NCBI GenBank assembly: GCA_021399445.1
Contig: JAJTUQ010000004.1
Location: 2,976,001-3,040,000 of the forward strand
Length of the DNA: 64,000 bases
Direction: 5' to 3'
From: Xylogone sp. PMI_703
Taxonomy: Eukaryota; Ascomycota; Leotiomycetes
The notes under the pieces are model-generated. The model saw only the letters and a program-made list of their open reading frames with translations, had not been told where the DNA came from and did not search any database. Position 1 is the stretch's first letter. The number at the start of each line of letters is the position of its first letter. Of the stretch, positions 49,861 to 62,819 are shown piece by piece. A program made the translations under genes and the position numbers.

Positions 49861-51857
49861 ATGGACAGCCTTCCAAGAGAGTTGCTAGAACTAATCCTCT
49901 TATGGGACGTTCGAATGTGTCGATGCGAGAAGAATACCATCCTATCCTTACGGGGTGTATGCAAGGCTTTTGATGCTGCCCTGAAACCCTACGTCTTCAA
50001 AACTGTCCAGCTCGAATTTTCACGATTTCTCCGCACTGGCGACACCCCTATCATCGAAGCTTTGGAAAGGATCGGATCTATTTGCAACGCAATATATATT
50101 GATATGATGGTTATCAGGGATGCAGGTGTGTGCGAATTTCCCCGGCATTTACAGAGTTGTATCCATAACTCTGATACGTTCTGATATTTGCTTGCCTTCC
50201 GACTATTCTATAGACAAGTCTTTACAACGTATACTAATTACTTGGTACTCTAGAGGAAATAACTCGCCTCAACGATGTATTCCAGGGCATCATGCTGAAG
50301 GTTCCTGAAATGGGACCTCTGCTCGAATCGCTTGGTCGATATTGCATGAACCAGACCACCTTTGATGAGACGGATTACCGGGAAAGAATGAACAAAGTGC
50401 TCTCAGCCACGCCGAATCTCACAAGATTAAAATTGAACCTCCCGTTTCAAGTAGTCGGCCGAACAAGCCACACATCCACCATCCTCCTAGCCACCACATT
50501 CGCATGCGTCGCCCAAAGACCGGAAGAATATAGAGCAATCGAGACCCTTGTGATAGATCACGTCAGTGATACAACACTGAATAAGATATGTAACAATCCA
50601 GTTGATGTTTCCAATACTCTGAAGGTATTTGCGGGGTTGAAGAACCTGGTTATCTCGATTAAGAGACAAGAGAGTAGGACCGCGCCTATGACGCTATTCA
50701 CTAGAAACCTATGGTTCCTAATACAGAAGGCTACCTATCTTGAGAGTTTATGTATAATCGGGTGGAATGTTAAGAGGGATGCTTCAAGAAAGCACACTGT
50801 AGATGCACCATTTACGCCATACAACGAGTGGCAAATGCGGTCGCTACCCTACGATATAACGCCCGGTGCCCCCGCACCCACCAATTTGCGATACTTAGAG
50901 CTCAAACGTGTGGATATGGATCCGGTGGCACTGATGAGTCTTCTGGATGCCAATGCCCATTCGTTAAAGGAATTATACCTCAACGAAGTCTACATCAAGA
51001 TTTTTGGATCGGCAGATAAGGAGAGGACGTGCCTTTGGATCGGTCATGGTCCCGATGTGAAAAAGCCAGAGAAGTGCATATGGATTGCGGAGGAGATGCG
51101 GAGGAACAAGAACCTAAAGCTAGATATCCTGAGGGCTACGGGGCTCGGATATGACGATTTTGACGTGGACCGGAATTCACCATGGCCTAACTACGACCTG
51201 ATGGATCCCAACCCGGTGAATAGGTCGTTCGATCAACGATTTGTTGAAGCGGCTCTTGGGATCGCTCCCGAAGTTCCCACATCCGTGAAGGATGGATCTT
51301 CAATAGCACTCCTAGATGGCAAGAGTGAGGATAGTGCAGCACCTAGTAGCCCTAATTCTCCTCCGCGGCAGACAGATCCCAGAGTAGATAATGAGACTGG
51401 GTCATCGGATTCTCCCAGTTCTGGAGGCACTGGCGGTTCGACTCCAGCATCTGAGCCACTCGAAACAAGCCAAGAGCTGTCGATATTCACCGGTTCACGA
51501 CCGATCACGGAGCAACAAGGCACAGAAGGTCCAGTGAGGATGTCCACTGCATCAGCTACGGCGGAGGGAGCGTCTATAGATGAAGCGTCGTTTGAGGTAC
51601 GAGCCGCAGATGGGACGGTGACTGCCAGCAAGGCTACGAATGGGCCCAGAGCGAAAAGGGGGGACTACGATGCGGAGACATTCCAGCGGCGACACAACAC
51701 GACGTCGCACTTTAAGCGGTGCATCGACGGGTACTTCTTCAACCACAACGAGCAGGCGCTGAAGGAGCTGCAGCGGATCATTACGGTGGCGGATCGGGGG
51801 ATGCAGCTGCTTGCGGAAGAGATCCAGAGGAATCACGCACTGCGGAATATGGGGTAG
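49861..51857 (+). CDS. F-box protein, fungal
   Basis: Two exons: 49861-50125 and 50254-51857. The 128-nt intron contains a clear TACTAAT branch site near 50232. The product is 622 aa. An F-box lies at the extreme N-terminus (SLPRELLELILLWD ... LSLRGVCKAFDAALKPYVFKTV, residues 3-50). The middle has leucine-rich, LRR-like segments (NLTRLKLNLPF, LRYLELKRVDMDP, SLKELYLNEVYIK). From about 410 to 545 it is Ser/Thr/Glu/Pro-rich and likely disordered, before a basic helical end (KRCIDGYFFNHNEQALKELQRII). F-box proteins recruit substrates to SCF ubiquitin ligases through Skp1; the target is unknown. Many Pezizomycotina carry families of such proteins. It is unrelated in sequence to the F-box gene 2 kb downstream beyond the general layout. 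Confidence 0.87.
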
Positions 51858-53926
51858 TAGAATATGTCATGCATTTGAGAGTGAAGGCTTAGGGTTGCGG
51901 CGCGGTGCAATAGTTACCGCAGAATAGAAACCCTCGCGGAGCAAAATTTGACACCGCTTCGAGCAGATGAATTGATTGGCATATTGTTTGGAGTTGGGAT
52001 TTGTGGAATATTTTTACAGTCGAGTTTATTTAGCGTCAGAGATACCAATGAAAACGGGGATTCGTGTGTTGTTTTGCGTCTTAATAGATACAGGGCCTTT
52101 GCCATATTTTGACCATGTATACCTAGCACTGTGTGTTTGGAGATTGAAATGCAGCTACATCGTAATTCGGCAAAGCACAGAAGCATCCGAGATCTCGATG
52201 GAACAGGAATGGAAAGAATAGAAGATACCGTAGAATAGGGGGATCGAAGGGGGAACCCATGCACAAGAACAAATACAGGTGCCACAACCGCGAGGACCTT
52301 GTAGATCACGGCCCCACACTGCCCACCTGGAAAGATTTAATCAATTAATCAGTTAACTCGTACCTTACAGCATTGCGCGTTCTCTCTCCGGGGGTGAGAC
52401 TTCGTAACGGTATCGGTAGCAGTAAGTAACGGGGGATGCTCCAAAGCGGGGCGCGTAAAAGATAAGAGATTATGATTGTCCCTAATCTGCGAGGTGAGCA
52501 GTACGGTAGTAGTAGCATAGGCATAGGCATATATGCATGCATGCATGTACTGTATGTACGTAGGGACCACCGTATCTGCATGGGATATTCCTCTCATTTT
52601 TCTGGTTGTGGTGTTCTGCTTTGGGACGCGCGGGAGAAGGAAAAGAAGAAAGGGAAGACTAGATCCAAAGCAGTTGTGATGAACAGGTACCGCACCCCCC
52701 CGTGTTGCTTGGCGCAGCGGCGGTTGGACTGGACTCTTTGCTGGGGAGCGGTAACTTGCCCCTTTTGGTGGCTTGAAGCTAGAGCTGGGGTGGAAAGTGC
52801 GGTACACCAGCCACTTTGGGAATCTCTACAGTACGGTACTGATGGGCACGGTTCTGGTAATCAGCACAAAATAGTGGTTATGCAAACATGCGGGAGTTGT
52901 GCATAAACATGGATAGGAATTGATGCAGTACAGTAGAGCTGCTTCACTCTGCTTCCTTCGAGGACAGCTGCCATAATACACGGTCAACATACAGTATCTG
53001 CACGGCAGAGAGAAGATTGCCGCCTCAGCCACGGCTGCTCTGTCTCACACCGAAAAAGTGGTCGTCGCAGCCTCGGGGCCTAAAGAAGCGCCGCAGCAGG
53101 GAGACAGGAACCAGAAGCTGAAGCGCGTGCAGGTTGCAGGATGCAGATGCAGCTTCATCAGCCTCATTTCATATGCAGCACAATTGAATAAATAGAATAA
53201 AAGAATAGAATAGTGATTGTAGAGAAAAGTAGAATTGTAATAATGAATAATAGATGCAACGTACAAATGCATATGCTGCAAGAACCAGTAGGTAACGGTG
53301 TCGATCCAGGGGCAGAAGCGTCGAGGGCCCAGAGGGAGAAGAGAGAGACTCCCACATCAACAACCGTGCACTACCACTACACAGCGCCAATCAGGGGAAG
53401 GGTTCTCCGGCTGGCGCGCCCTTTGTTCTTTGCTCTTGTTTTGTTCTTCTTGCTCCAGACAAAGATGTGTATGACACAAAGAGAATAAAACTTATTATGT
53501 ATATCCTGTTGGCATAAAATAATAATAGTAACAGTAACAGTAACAATGACAATAGTACACAGTGAAGTCTGAAGGAAACGGTACTGCACCGCCGGTACTT
53601 GAACAGCGGCTCCAGCGGGTTTGCGCCCAGGGAAAGAATCCCGCCCTGCACCTGCACCTGCTGATTGGGGCCAACCAGCGAGAGCCGGGCATGGTTCATA
53701 AGCAACTCTCGTATCCAAGCAATTTGTTCCAAGCAATCCCCATCCCAGCACCACCAGCCTCACCTGCCCTCTTTGGGTGCAAGCTCTACTCTTCCTCTCT
53801 CTTTCCCTCTCCTCCAGTTCCTCTTCCTCCTCCCCCGCCCACCTCCACAAATTATCGAAAATATAAATAAACTCGAGCTGAAGAGAAAAAGAGGAGGGAT
53901 ACAAGAAGGGCAAGGAAATTATTATT
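51858..53926. other. Intergenic region between two F-box genes
   Basis: 2.1 kb with no gene recognised. Features: an alternating ATGCATGCATGC stretch near 52532-52547 running into TGTACTGTATGTACGTA, other GTAC-rich words near 52829 and 52927, and a (GTAACA)n-like stretch at about 53526-53548. Pyrimidine-rich DNA before 53830 is probably the leader of the second F-box gene. Confidence 0.5.
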
Positions 53927-56744
53927 ATGGACTACGCACGTGTCTCGTCCTACCATCCACGACCCGGCTCCTCCTCCTCGCGCTCCTCCAGCTTCGGCTC
54001 CAGGCACAAGAGCCCGCTGAGCATCAGCTCCTCCGTCACCTACGACTCCACCACTACCACCACCACTCCTACTCCTACTCCTGCTGTCCAAGACGCATCA
54101 TCCTACTTCCCCGCCAGAAACAATCAAAGTCACAATAACAATAACAATCCCAATCGCAATCGACCCAACAACCACAGTAACAACAATCACAATCATGCTG
54201 CTGCTCCTCCTTCTCCCACCTCGCCCACCTCTCCCACCTCTCCCACCTCTCCCACCTCTCCAAAAGACGACCTGCCCCCCGCCTTCCACCAGATCCCTTT
54301 CTCTCCTCAAACCCTCGCTCGCATGAGCTCCGTCGAGGCCCTCGACAAGAAGCAGCACCAACACCAGCAACAATATCAGCAGCAGCAACATCAGCATCAA
54401 CACCAACCACCAGCCCAAGACGCCTTCACCCCCATCTACTACCAGTACGCCCCTCCTCCATCGCCCACGGGCCGCGACGCTGCCAATGCCAATGCCAATG
54501 CCGGCCAGCACATCCCACCCAAGATCACCACCCTGAGGCTGCCTCCGCGCCTGTCCTCTGCGCCAGGAAGTCCCACCGCCAGAGCCTTCAATACCACCGC
54601 AAAGAGATATGTCCCGCCACGCATGCCCGGAGATGGGTTCAAGAAGCTGCCCGAGGAGATCCTGTTGGTCATCTTGGGCGAGCTGAGGCGGTTGCATCTA
54701 GGACCTGGCAGCTTGAGTTGTGCTACCTGCTGTATGCGAGATCTGTTCAATGTCTCGTTGGTCTGCTGGAAGTGGTGGGCGGCTGTTAAGGTTGCGCTGT
54801 AAGTGTTTTGGTCTCAATTGGTTATCTTGTTGTTATATTTCATCCTATTCCTGGTTTACACTTCTTTTTCTGTTTCCTACTCTCTTCTTATTTCTATCTT
54901 GGGCATGATCCGAGACAATTTATATGCCTATGGATCTTATTTTTATGCTGAGATCATGGAGCATGTTTACTAACCAAAAATGTGATAGGTACGAGAATAT
55001 ACAGATCATTGGCACCGACTCTCCTGTCCACACCAAGAAGAAATTCAAGATCAAACACGGAACTAGACTCAAGTTACTTCGCAGGACACTGAGAGCCCGA
55101 CCAGACTTAGCTAGAAACGTCAAGGTCCTAAAGGTCCCTATCATTCCCGAAACTGCCAAATCCAAAAAAGAGGAGGACGAGTACATAGATCTTGTGGCCT
55201 CATTGATCATGGCATGTCCAAATCTCGAGCGCTTCCCCGGCTTTTATCCCGCATACGACCATGAATTCTCCCGTTTTGTGCACGCTCTTTCCACCCGGCC
55301 CAAGCTTACGGAGCGGGTTTGGATTATAGATCCCAGTTTTTCTCAGCAGCATCGCATGAACGTCTCAGAAGATCCTCGATTTCGACATCTGGCCGCGACC
55401 CCTACGCCCCTTCTTCCCGCGCAAGCTTCTGACTTCCTGAGCTACCACTCCGGCTGGCCGCATCTCCAGACCTTGATCCTCGAGGCTAACCCAGGTGGAA
55501 TGGTGGATTCCAAGCTGTTCACCCAGATATTCCAGATGCTTCCTTCGCTTCAGAATCTCCACGTATCCTCCTTTCCTATCAAGGCCTTCAATGACGACAA
55601 CATGCTAGCCTTGCCATCGTCTCTAAAGAAGTTGCGTCTCGAGAACTTGGCCGGTGTCACTTCCTCCGGCCTCTCTGCCTTCGCCTCCACGCAAGCTGCC
55701 AGTGGGGTCGTCTCCCTATCCCTCATCTCGCTGCCCGACATCACTCTTCCCGTCCTGGCTCGTCTCTTCTCACATCTCACCTTCCTCGAATCCTTCGTGC
55801 TCTGGCAGCCATATCTCGCACCGACATCCGAGATGAACTTCATCTTCCACCCCTATTTCGCATCTAGGTCGCTGAAATTCCTCCACTGGGAAATCACAAA
55901 TCCAGAAAGTGATACCTCCACCGAAATCCTCGCAAGCTCCATATCCGCAAACGGCTTCCCCTCTCTACGCACCATACGTGCACCGACAGACTACGAAGGC
56001 ATCTTACAGCAGTTGTGTAAACCCAGGGACAAGATAGAACTCTCGGGAGATCGGTATCGCAATCTCAGGACGCAAGATAGCAGTAGCAACATCGCAGCCT
56101 TGCAATCAGCCACTCCTCCGCCCTTGCGCTCACCTTACCCTTCAACCCCTTTCGCTGGCAGCCACCGCCACTCCAACTCCCGTTCATCCACCACCGGCCG
56201 TTCCTCATTCAGCCTCACTCGTCCACTATCTTCCCGCCAGTCGAGCGAGTCTCTTCGCAGCACAAACAGCACCTTCACCCTGCCCACCTCTCCATCATCA
56301 CTCTCATCCTCCCCGCCCCCACTCATGCTCAATACCATGCAACTAGCTACTCCTCTCTCTACCGCCCGCCGCCTCGCACAACAACGCATCGACACAGCCC
56401 GTACTCAGCCAAAGTTCCAAGTCATCGCCTGGGATGAAGATGGCAAGATCGTCGAGCGTGTAGATGTCGGTAGTTACCTCGGCATAGTTGGTAGCAAGAT
56501 CCACTACAGCCTGCTTCCCAACATTGAAGGAAGCGATGAGTCGCTAGTTACGGTCAGAGGCCCGTGTGGATTGTTCGATGTCGCCGAGGAAGCAACGCCA
56601 AAGGATGGATGCACGGGATCGTGGATGCTTGATGTTATACCGAGGGATGGGAGTGGAGCCAAGGGAGCAGCAGCAAGAAAGGAGTACTGGAGCCATATTG
56701 AGAGAGGAAGGTGGAGGGAGCTGTCTTTGGATATATTCTTCTGA
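53927..56744 (+). CDS. F-box/LRR-like protein with low-complexity N-terminus
   Basis: Two exons: 53927-54798 and 54989-56744. The 190-nt intron has a TACTAAC branch site at about 54968. The product is 875 aa. Residues 1-230 are low-complexity: Ser runs, Thr/Pro runs, Asn runs, a PTS repeat, His/Gln runs and an NANANANA block. The F-box lies at about 237-291 (FKKLPEEILLVILGELRRLH ... VSLVCWKWWAAVKVAL). LRR-like segments follow (PHLQTLILEAN, PSLQNLHVSSF, SSLKKLRLENLAG), then a Ser/Pro-rich stretch and a compact C-terminal part (FQVIAWDEDGKIVERVDVG ... GSWMLDVIPRDG). Presumed role: substrate receptor of an SCF ubiquitin ligase. The substrate is not known. The start is the first ATG after the leader. 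Confidence 0.88.
54215..54259 (+). repeat. 9-bp tandem repeat (CCCACCTCN x5) coding Pro-Thr-Ser
   Basis: Five in-frame copies of a 9-mer, the last four identical, inside the low-complexity head of the F-box protein. Near-identity of the units suggests recent expansion. Confidence 0.9.
54481..54502 (+). repeat. 6-bp tandem repeat coding Asn-Ala
   Basis: GCCAAT units repeated about three and a half times in frame, coding NANANA within the same disordered head. Confidence 0.85.
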
Positions 56745-58097
56745 GAATCCCCCCCTTTTTTTCTTTCGTCTTATTTCATTAGATTTCATCTTATCTATAT
56801 GGGAACGGGATCACCTAGGTCATATGTATCTGCAAGGCAAGAAGCATCTCATGCTACTTTGCTCTGCTTGCATCTCTCTTTTTACTTCATTTTTGCTTTT
56901 ATTTCGGCATCATTTTTGGGAATAGGATGGGAAACATGCATATCATATACCACCATTTTGAATAGGCATTAGTTTGGTGTAGGTCGGGCATTAGCATAGG
57001 TCACGATATGGGGACACCAGGGAAACACGGGCTTTTTATTTTTATATCGAAACAGGGAGTTTCCCGTTACTCACAGCATAATTAATGTCTATATGTTTGT
57101 TTGTCGGCTTGGTTACTACTACTTTGCTGCCTTTTTTTTTTCTGCCGAGAGAAGTATATACCCCCTTTGTTGTCGTTTTGGCCGTTACGTCGTTACATCA
57201 ACCCCCATGGTTTCATTTTTGCATAGATAGATCAATCGATATGCTTGGTGTTTATCTGGTGAATAGATGGATAGATAGATTTCAAACAATCTATTACTAT
57301 GCTATAAATTTCAGTTGGCAACTCACAAGATAGATCAAACAGTGCTAAAAAATCATTCGAAACAGCCATTACAAGCTGTGAAAAAGCATCATATGTAATC
57401 TATATGTGCAGGTATCTCATTTATACATGCTATTTGACGCACGCCCTCCCTCTTCTCCTTTCCAGCTAACCCCATGATCATGATTACCACGTAATAACAC
57501 CAACCCTAGCCCACATTGCAAGTATGAGATAAGGCAAACAAGGAGGAGGCTCTCCAACATGCTTCCTATCGTAACAAACAAAAAAAGAGCACGAAAGCAT
57601 TCATTAAAAAGAAGAGGGAGGTTTTCCCGACGCCCCAACCGCCTGCCCGCACGCCTGCCTGCAACCATTTGAAGCCGAAACGTTAACGCCCGTGATTATA
57701 TATATCCACTTGTCTGACCGCTGCTGCCCTGCTTGCCATCGTACAGTATGCGCCTTTGTTTTGGTGCCCAAGTCATTGTTTGGGATCCTGGGTTTCCCAT
57801 TGATGTTTTCTTTGCCTGCTACTTCCCCTCCGTGGCCAAGGTTTAGAATGCAGGAAAGAATGGTGGATGCATGAGGTGGGGTATCGTGAACTTTTTATAT
57901 GTTTTTTTGTTTATATTTCTCTCTTCACACTCTTGTCTCCTTGGCTTTGGTATCCGGAACACGAAAGGGACCAGTATTAGAAAAGAGTTATCATAAAGGA
58001 GGTAGAAGGGGTATCTATCTCGTAGACTCCACACTGCCAGGTATTTATTTAGGAAGAAAAACAAAACCAGCAGAATAAAGGAGAGGAATCAGCAGAA
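56745..58097. other. Intergenic region between convergent genes
   Basis: 3' flanks of the F-box gene and the cyclin gene. T-rich just after the F-box stop. GATA/GATAGA repeats occur near 57224-57280. No gene-like frame. Confidence 0.55.
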
Positions 58098-59748
58098 TCA
58101 CTCTTCTAATTCTCCCTCCTCGCTTGCGTCCGACTCGTCACTGACTCTCGGCCGTTTTGCTTCTGGGTCGTCTGAATGCTCAACCTCTTTGCGTTTAGGC
58201 GTCACAGACCGTGTAGCGGCTTGGGGATCCGTCACGGACAGGAGACTCACGGGGTCGACACTCCCATTTGTGCCTTCTCCAGTTTTCTCGTGAGTGGCTG
58301 GGTCGTTGGCGATGGCTTTCAGCTTTGCGTCCGAGGAGCCGTTGTCTCCGTCTGCTACTGACTTAGGAGACTCAACGTTGGCTGGTTTCGATGCTTCGTC
58401 CTCCTTCCTAGCGTTGGATTCTACATTGGCATCTCCGTTCGATTTCGAATCGTGATGACCATTCTTCTCTGTATGATCCTGACTCTGGCTCGGATCCGGT
58501 GACCTGCCGTTCCTGGGACTCATACTGGCACGCTCACTTCTCCAACCCCTCGTCTTCTCGAGTTCTTCTTCATTACCGAACGATCCTGGCGACTGTTCGT
58601 AGGGGTTCTCACTCCTATTCAGCGGGTTCTCGGTGTAGAACTTATTCATCGTCTCTACAGCCTTGAAGATCCGATTAGGTCGTCCACCCAAATGCTCCCA
58701 CCACGGCCTGCCGTCTTCATTATCAGGGATCTTCTCATGGGTAAAGCGCGCTGCGAAATATATTGCTGCAATAGCAATATCCCGAGCTGGAACGATAAGG
58801 CACATCATAGTCAGACAGCTGTCGTTCAAGAACGCCCAGGAAACATTCCGTAGAGGTTTATTCGAGTCGAGTTCGAGATCTCGTAGGAAATTATATAGAT
58901 AGTTGTACGGTGAGTGAACCACCACATCGAAGGTCAGAAGCTCCAGCATGAGCTCCTCGTAGAGCAGGATGTTATCTCGCCACCGCCAGTACTCCTTCGA
59001 TTGCTCGTCGATTATCAGGGACGCATTCTTCTGCGCGACTTTCGCGACTGCGATGACTATTTCTTTCGTCTTGCGACAGTTTTCTTCACTTTTGGTTGCT
59101 AAGAAGAGGGATGTCGCGGCTATGTTCTATTAAGATAGATCTCATGTTAGTATATTCCGCATCTTTATATCATGCTAGTATACTAGAAGCAATCCACGGG
59201 AAAGATTGAGCTCTCAGTGACTCTACTCAACGTACATAGTGATGTAGTCCTCCTTTCTCTGGGACCATGCTGAAGCGCATGTAAAATCGGTGGAAGAAGA
59301 CACTGGCGGTCGCAAGCGTGACTTGGGGTAGTTTCAGCAGGATTCCAGCTTGAATGATAAAGTTGACGCCTTTGGCGCGTCGACATCGCTCTTCTGCAGG
59401 CGATATGCCATCGAGTATAGAGGGAGTTGCAGCGATTTCAGCGTCTGTGAAGAACCACTGGCTGTTCTTCTCTAATGCCTCTGCGGCGGCCATGCTTATT
59501 GTAGACGAAGGAAAGAAAGGCTGGTGATGTCTGCGCTGCGGTGGGGGAGAGTGCCTCGAGGATACAGGAGGAGGTGAAGGGACTGCTGGGGGGATGTTCT
59601 TGTTCCCTACAGCTATGGGTGCAGGTTGCGAAGTGCTCTGAGCATTGGAACGCGGCGGATCATCTGAAGGGGGTGTGGAGAGCTTTGATTGAGGGTGTTG
59701 ATAATCTTCAAGTCTGTCGGTGGTGCGGTAGGGTTCAATGGAGGTCAT
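58098..59748 (-). CDS. Transcription cyclin of the Pch1/cyclin T-K type (P-TEFb-like)
   Basis: Two exons: 59236-59748 and 58098-59126, with a 109-nt intron (TACTAAC branch site near 59150). The product is 513 aa. A Pro/Ser-rich head of about 90 residues precedes the first cyclin box, which starts at SQWFFTDAEI and includes RAKGVNFI and LPQVTLATASVFFHRFY. It runs across the splice junction into NIAATSLFLATKSEENCRK and EYWRWRDNILLYEELML. A second cyclin fold follows (PYNYLYNFLRDL ... CLIVPARDIAIAAIYFAARF). The tail is Ser/Lys/Glu-rich and ends in acidic SDASEEGELEE. This pattern is that of cyclins partnering Cdk9/Cdk12-type kinases that phosphorylate the RNA polymerase II C-terminal domain in the nucleus. 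A Ctk2-like assignment is the alternative. Confidence 0.88.
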
Positions 59749-60103
59749 GGATTCGAAAATTTTGAAAGGATGGAGAATGTCTTAAGAATCGTTTCCTGGG
59801 TTGAATAGCGGGTCGTTGCGCGGAAAGCTCCCTTGGTCTCCTCGATCGCGACCAAAGGAATGGGCAAGCTTGATCTAATCTTATCTTAACGAGATCCACT
59901 TGCTAACCACTTCTGGCTGGAATCACTCCAGCATTGTCACACGACTTGTATGGATAAGGAGCTCAAGAGAGAGCATTAGATATTTGTTGCTTCATAATTC
60001 ATACTTCTACGCTGAGTTTCATATCAACATTATCCAGTGAATTATACAATGGTTTAGCCGGCATCTTTTACCAAATGGCCCCCTTCTCTTTTGCCAAGAC
60101 CTA
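59749..60103. other. Spacer between cyclin start and dus4 stop
   Basis: 355 bp holding the cyclin promoter and the dus4 3' flank. No further feature seen. Confidence 0.5.
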
Positions 60104-62047
60104 TCATCTCAGCCTCTTCAACCCTCCATCACCCTTCACTTCGTCCAGAAAATCAATTAGCTCCAGCATATTGCTTGTTTCAAACATTTCTGCTCTTTGA
60201 GACTTGCTGAGCACTCCCTTAACTCCGCTCTCAATAGCACACATCTCACTCATATGATGCAAGACAAGCTTGAAAGGAAGAGGAGCTTTAACAACGTTGT
60301 TAAGAAAAGTCTCAATGACATCCCATGAAGCACGTAATCTCTCTGATTCACTCCTTCCTTCTTGTACTGCAAACATTCCTGGGTTGAGAAGTAGGCCTCG
60401 TGCGGCCATGACCCCATCTACTCCAGTCTCTGACACATGGCGAGTGGCATCCTCAAGGGTAAAGACATCGCCATTGGATAGCACTGGAACGGAGCAGTGC
60501 GATCTCAAGAGAGATATAGCGGAAAGTGAGACAGGGTTTGTGACATTGGACGGTTGTGATCGGGTCCGCCCGTGGATCGTGAGGAAGTCGATACCTAGAT
60601 TAGCAGATTGTAAAGTCCGAACGAGATCTACGGTTTCCCTACCACTTGTATTAGCGATCCAGCCTCACAACATCCAGATGATACACTTACCTTAAGTCTT
60701 TGTGGATCCGTATCTTAACGCTAACTGTCTTTCTTCTTCCCTCCCTTGACTCCCCATCTCCAACATCCCATCCATCTTCTCTTAAATACTTCTTCGCCTC
60801 CTGTATCATCTCTAGTACAAGCTCCCGCTTATGTATCAACGAGGCACCCAGGTTCTCAGCACAAGCCCACGCTTGTGGACATCCGCAGTTGAGATCTACT
60901 CCATTGACGTAAGGTGCCACGAGGGAGGATGCACGAGCAAATTCCAGTGGTGATGAGGCACCGAATTGTGCTATTGTGGGAGTAGCAGTGGGAGAAGTAG
61001 TAAAATCTATTTCCATTTCATCAATACTTACTGCTCACAAGAGATAGAAAGATGTGAACAAAACCAGCTGGGTGAGATGGGCTGACAAGAAATCATGTAA
61101 AATAGTGTAGAAGTAACTGTAGTGACAAACTGAGAGACTGAACAATAGCTTACCACTTGCGCGAGCCAGAGGACTACGGTTGAACTCCTTTGCTAGTATC
61201 TATAAGCATACTTAGTAATTCAAGCAACCCAGATATCATAGGGACATCGGGTACAAACCATCGGAGTCCAGCACAAATCAACGCCATATTGAGCAACAGT
61301 CTGTCGGAATGCAAGCTATATAACAAAGAAGTAGTTAGAGAATAAGCCTCCCAATAGAAATAGAAAACTGAAATGGTGATTGCAAGACAGTAAATAACTG
61401 TAGACAATGCGTTCATCCTTTGGACCACGCTAGTGATCTCGCTCAAATCACTACCTTCATTTATAAACCAGAGTAAGGACATACTGTGAAAGGAACAGTA
61501 AACAGCGCCTCTCATGGCAGAGTGTCAGGTCAATTACTGTTCTGGAGGTAGGAACGGAGCCAATCCTAATAGTGACAAAACACTGATATATTAGGGGAGA
61601 TGTAGGGCATACAGCATACGCCATGGTGCGATAGCTGTATGGCCCGAACTCTTTTGCCTCTCGACCATTTCACTCCAGTTTCTTAATTTTGGAGATGGAG
61701 AAAAGGACGAAGTATAATGTTCCAATTATAAAGGCTGTTTCTGGAGTTGCCCATGTCTACCTTCAAACTGACGAAAGGCTACTCAAATAACAACACGATA
61801 TAAAACAGTAAACATACCTTGCTATATCTTACCATAGGTGCACAAGCATACAAAGGTCTCTTCTCTGCCTTTGCAATATCAAAAAGCTTGAGAGGACTAT
61901 CCACGAAGAAGTATGTCAATGAATTTTTCTCCCAGTATGAAAACGTTTTTTCCTTAAGACTTTTTGAAAACGAATAGACGAGGATGAAGAAGGAATATTA
62001 AAAGTACAAATTGGATGAACTAACCTAGTCTCTAGCGTTGGTGCCAT
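60104..62047 (-). CDS. dus4: tRNA-dihydrouridine synthase, Dus4 type
   Basis: Six exons: 62025-62047, 61818-61896, 61259-61315, 61154-61199, 60691-61006 and 60104-60638. Introns are 128, 502, 59, 147 and 52 nt. The product is 351 aa, the usual Dus4 length. The FMN-barrel motifs are in order: CAPMVRYSKLAFR (25-38), WTPMILAKEF (50-59), AQFGASSP (81-88), DLNCGCPQ (106-113) with catalytic Cys111, VSVKIRIH, FLTIHGRTRSQ, PVLSNGD, and GVMAARGLLLNP. The enzyme reduces uridine to dihydrouridine in the D-loop (U20a/U20b) of tRNAs with NAD(P)H. The first four exons are tiny, so a naive model begins near 61016 and loses two conserved motifs. The 502-nt intron is by far the longest in the window's well-supported genes, and its GTTTGT neighbour donor (after exon 3) is non-consensus. 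Confidence 0.94.
61316..61817 (-). other. 502-nt intron 2 of dus4
   Basis: Flanked by GTATGT and TATAG. The protein motif is continuous across it (VRYSK then LAFRQ), so no coding exon is missing. It has no convincing ORF and no tRNA-like fold that I can see. It is roughly ten times the typical intron here. Confidence 0.75.
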
Positions 62048-62819
62048 TGTATTTGACAGTTGAAGATGATAGTTGTGAGAGTCAATTCTTCCTGATCCTG
62101 AATAAGACACCAGACGAGTAACAACACTGGCAACACTAACGCAACTTGCAGATAGCTACATACTGATACTATGGCAAATGACCTAGGGACAAAACACTAA
62201 ATTCATTATCGAATTGGTTGAGATACTGACTTATCTATAATAGCTTTCATAGCTATATGGCTGGTAATACGGGGGTACTACATTGCTAGAGTCCAATAAC
62301 TTATATCTCTCGACATGAGTCAGCAACTGTTCAACTTCTTAAATCATAACCAACTGCCTAGGGAAGCTTAGCAAACTCTCCCCAGTAATAACTTGTATTC
62401 TTTCTTTCATGCATTCAATGTCGTATCAATTTGATACAGTTCAACCTGGATGCTTATTTCACGTGATGTCGAGCTCTTTCATAGAAAACTACTCCTCTCA
62501 AAAATTATCACACACTGCGCATCTTTCATTAGCTTAGGAGTTAAGTACCCAAAATGCATTTACAGTCAGGGTACCACAAGGCGATGAGCCTATAGCATTA
62601 TCACTATGACGGGAAAATATGAGCAGTGGTAGTTTCAGGAAGGGTTATCCCAAGAGAGAATACTTCTATTGAAATTAACGTGAAAATCTCAGTCCTTCAA
62701 ATCCGGACGATTAAATGCTCTATAAATAACGCCAAATACCCATGTCAAAGATATCACATCTGATCTCATCCCTTTCCGTGGAAATTACATCACTTCATAA
62801 CGCCATAACCTTAACCTGC
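62048..62819. other. Spacer between HAD gene stop and dus4 start
   Basis: AT-rich, no open frame of note. It holds the dus4 promoter and the HAD gene 3' flank. Confidence 0.55.

Noticed and set aside
61174..61515. 113-codon minus-strand ORF within dus4
   Set aside because: It spans the end of intron 2, exon 3 and exon 4 of dus4 in the wrong frame. The dus4 splice model explains the region.
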